Positions 4,286-5,614 of a stretch of DNA of 5,614 nucleotides are shown piece after piece. How positions within the stretch are numbered: the first letter of the stretch is position 1; each line of letters starts with the position of its first letter. The stretch spans positions 1 to 5,614 of the forward strand of contig DSBX01000017.1 of assembly GCA_011049385.1 (NCBI GenBank), given 5' to 3'. The notes beneath the pieces were generated by a model, which worked only from the letters and a program-made list of their open reading frames with translations, had not been told where the DNA came from and made no database searches. Made by a program: the position numbers and the translations under genes. This DNA comes from Caldifarciminota bacterium. GTDB taxonomy: Bacteria; Hydrothermota; Tepidihabitantia; Tepidihabitantales; Tepidihabitantaceae.

Positions 4286-5614
4286 CACCACCCTCCGCGA
4301 TGCTCACCAGTCGCTGTGGGCGACACGGATGCGCATCGAAGATATGCGGCCGGTGCTCGAACACATTGACCGGGCCGGGTACTGGTCGCTGGAGGTCTGG
4401 GGCGGCGCAACCTTCGACGTCTGCCTGCGCTTCCTCAACGAAGACCCCTGGGAGCGGCTGAGCGAGATTCGCCGCAAGGTCCCGAACACGAAACTGCAGA
4501 TGCTCCTGCGCGGGCAGAACGTCGTCGGCTACCGTAACTATCCGGACGACCTGCTCGAGGAGTTCGTGAAGTTCGCCGCCGAGCGCGGAATAGACATCTT
4601 CCGCATCTTCGACGCGCTCAACGACATCCGCAACCTCGAAAAGGCCATCGAACTGGTCAAGGCCGCGGGCAGGCACGCGCAGGGCACGCTCTGCTACGCC
4701 ATCAGCCCCATCCACACTCTCGACTACTACGTTGACCGGGCCAGGGAACAGCGCGACTGCGGCATAGACTCCATCTGCATCAAGGACATGGCCGGGATCC
4801 TTGCGCCGAAAATGGCCTTCGACCTCGTCCGCGCGCTCAAGACCGAACTCAAGCTCCCGGTCCAGGTCCACTGCCACGCCTCGAGCGGGATGGCGGTCGC
4901 CAGCTACCTCAAGGCGGCCGAAGCCGGCGCGGACGTGATTGACACCGCCGCCGCGCCGCTGTCCTTTTCCACCAGCCAGCCCGCGGTCGAAACGATGGTC
5001 GCGGCTTTCGCCGGCACCGACCGCGAACCGGGACTGGATATGAAGTCGCTCGAAGCGGTCGAACGCCATTTCGCGGCCATCGAATCCGGCCGCTGTATCC
5101 CCGGCAACAAGGCGGTGGACACGATGGTCATCACCCACCAGGTCCCGGGCGGGATGGCCTCGAACCTGCTTTCCCAGCTTCGCGAACAGAAGGCCGAGGA
5201 CCGGCTCGCCGAGGTGCTCGAAGAAGTCCCCCGGGTGCGCGAAGACCTCGGCTACCCGCCGCTCGTCACCCCGACCAGCCAGATCGTCGGCGTCCAGGCG
5301 GTGATGAACGTGCTCGCCGGCGAGCGCTACAAGCTCATTCCCAAGGAGGTCCGGGACTACGTCCGGGGCCTGTACGGCCGCTCGCCCGCGCCGGTGCGCG
5401 AGGCGGTGGCGCAGAAGATACTCGGCGGCGAAAAGCCGCTCAAGGGCCGGCCCGCGGACCGGCTGGAGCCGATGATGCCTAAAGTGCGCAAGGAACTCGC
5501 CAAGGACCTCGTCGTCAACGAAGAGGACTACATCTCCTACGCGCTGTTCCCGGAAGTCTCGCTCAAGTTCTTCCAGTGGCGCAAGAACCCGACCCCGCCC
5601 GCGCCGCCCAAACC
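4257..5614 (+). CDS. Pyruvate carboxylase subunit B / oxaloacetate decarboxylase alpha-type carboxyltransferase (3' end beyond window)
   Basis: This biotin-dependent carboxyltransferase moves CO2 between carboxybiotin and pyruvate/oxaloacetate. 452 codons are visible. The N-terminal HMGL-like TIM barrel shows DTTLRDAHQSLWATR (10-24), LLRGQNVVGY (83-92), FRIFDALND (115-123), IKDMAG with the Lys (176) expected to be carboxylated, and HCH metal ligands (205-207). STSQP (238-242) supplies the Thr expected to act in proton transfer. The conserved carboxylase domain follows with HQVPGGMASNL (294-304), VTPTSQIVG (337-345) and EDYISYALFPEV (423-434). The last residues, NPTPPAPPK, look like the Pro/Ala linker before a biotinyl domain, so the window probably stops just short of the biotin lysine. 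It starts 29 bp inside murF in another frame. Pyruvate carboxylase B (with a separate biotin carboxylase), the sodium-pump decarboxylase alpha chain and a transcarboxylase 5S-like subunit cannot be told apart here, so no symbol is given; pycB or oadA would be the candidates. Confidence 0.92.
   Translation, partial: MAKKPLGITDTTLRDAHQSLWATRMRIEDMRPVLEHIDRAGYWSLEVWGGATFDVCLRFLNEDPWERLSEIRRKVPNTKLQMLLRGQNVVGYRNYPDDLLEEFVKFAAERGIDIFRIFDALNDIRNLEKAIELVKAAGRHAQGTLCYAISPIHTLDYYVDRAREQRDCGIDSICIKDMAGILAPKMAFDLVRALKTELKLPVQVHCHASSGMAVASYLKAAEAGADVIDTAAAPLSFSTSQPAVETMVAAFAGTDREPGLDMKSLEAVERHFAAIESGRCIPGNKAVDTMVITHQVPGGMASNLLSQLREQKAEDRLAEVLEEVPRVREDLGYPPLVTPTSQIVGVQAVMNVLAGERYKLIPKEVRDYVRGLYGRSPAPVREAVAQKILGGEKPLKGRPADRLEPMMPKVRKELAKDLVVNEEDYISYALFPEVSLKFFQWRKNPTPPAPPK

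Noticed and set aside
4236..5138. 300-codon open frame on the minus strand opposite the carboxyltransferase gene
   Set aside because: It is antisense to a strongly conserved gene and has no recognisable domain; GC-rich shadow.

Overview
The window is a GC-rich bacterial chromosome segment (one counted 60-base line, 1261-1320, has 44 G+C) holding six genes, almost all housekeeping. The 5' edge cuts a minus-strand gene whose N-terminus reads as RmuC, a DNA-recombination protein. Diverging from it is a tightly packed plus-strand cluster: purE, purC, queA, murF, then a carboxyltransferase-type gene (pyruvate carboxylase subunit B / oxaloacetate decarboxylase alpha) that runs off the 3' edge. The organism cannot be named from this. 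Peptidoglycan synthesis (MurF), QueA and a stand-alone biotin-dependent carboxyltransferase show a bacterium. GC-rich codon choice, frequent absence of Shine-Dalgarno sites and the mixed operon content would fit an uncultured lineage, but that is only an impression.

Layout. 1-385 (minus): 5' part of rmuC. 386-452: compact divergent control region with a perfect 9-bp inverted repeat, GGGTTCAAG-N5-CTTGAACCC (404-426). A good sigma70-like promoter points into purE (TTGAAC 419-424, 17-bp spacer, TATGAT 442-447), and a weaker mirror-image candidate points into rmuC. 453-932 purE; 33-nt gap with a clear Shine-Dalgarno site; 966-1859 purC from a TTG start; 12-nt gap; 1872-2894 queA; ATGA overlap; 2891-4285 murF; 29-bp overlap; 4257 to the edge, the carboxyltransferase gene. 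No gap among the five plus-strand genes exceeds 33 nt and two junctions overlap, so they are probably one transcript with translational coupling.

How the genes work together. PurE and PurC catalyse consecutive steps of de novo purine synthesis (N5-CAIR to CAIR to SAICAR). QueA makes epoxyqueuosine in tRNA. MurF finishes the cytoplasmic UDP-MurNAc-pentapeptide. The last gene is for biotin-dependent carboxyl transfer to or from pyruvate/oxaloacetate, which would supply the oxaloacetate from which aspartate (the PurC co-substrate) is made. That metabolic link is inference; a general growth-linked operon explains the grouping as well.

I did not find a novel defence, mobile or RNA system here. 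The most interesting signals are the divergent control region, where the inverted repeat overlaps the -35 boxes of both candidate promoters and purE looks leaderless, and some unusual motif residues in MurF and PurE. Every stretch longer than 100 bases is accounted for by a gene.
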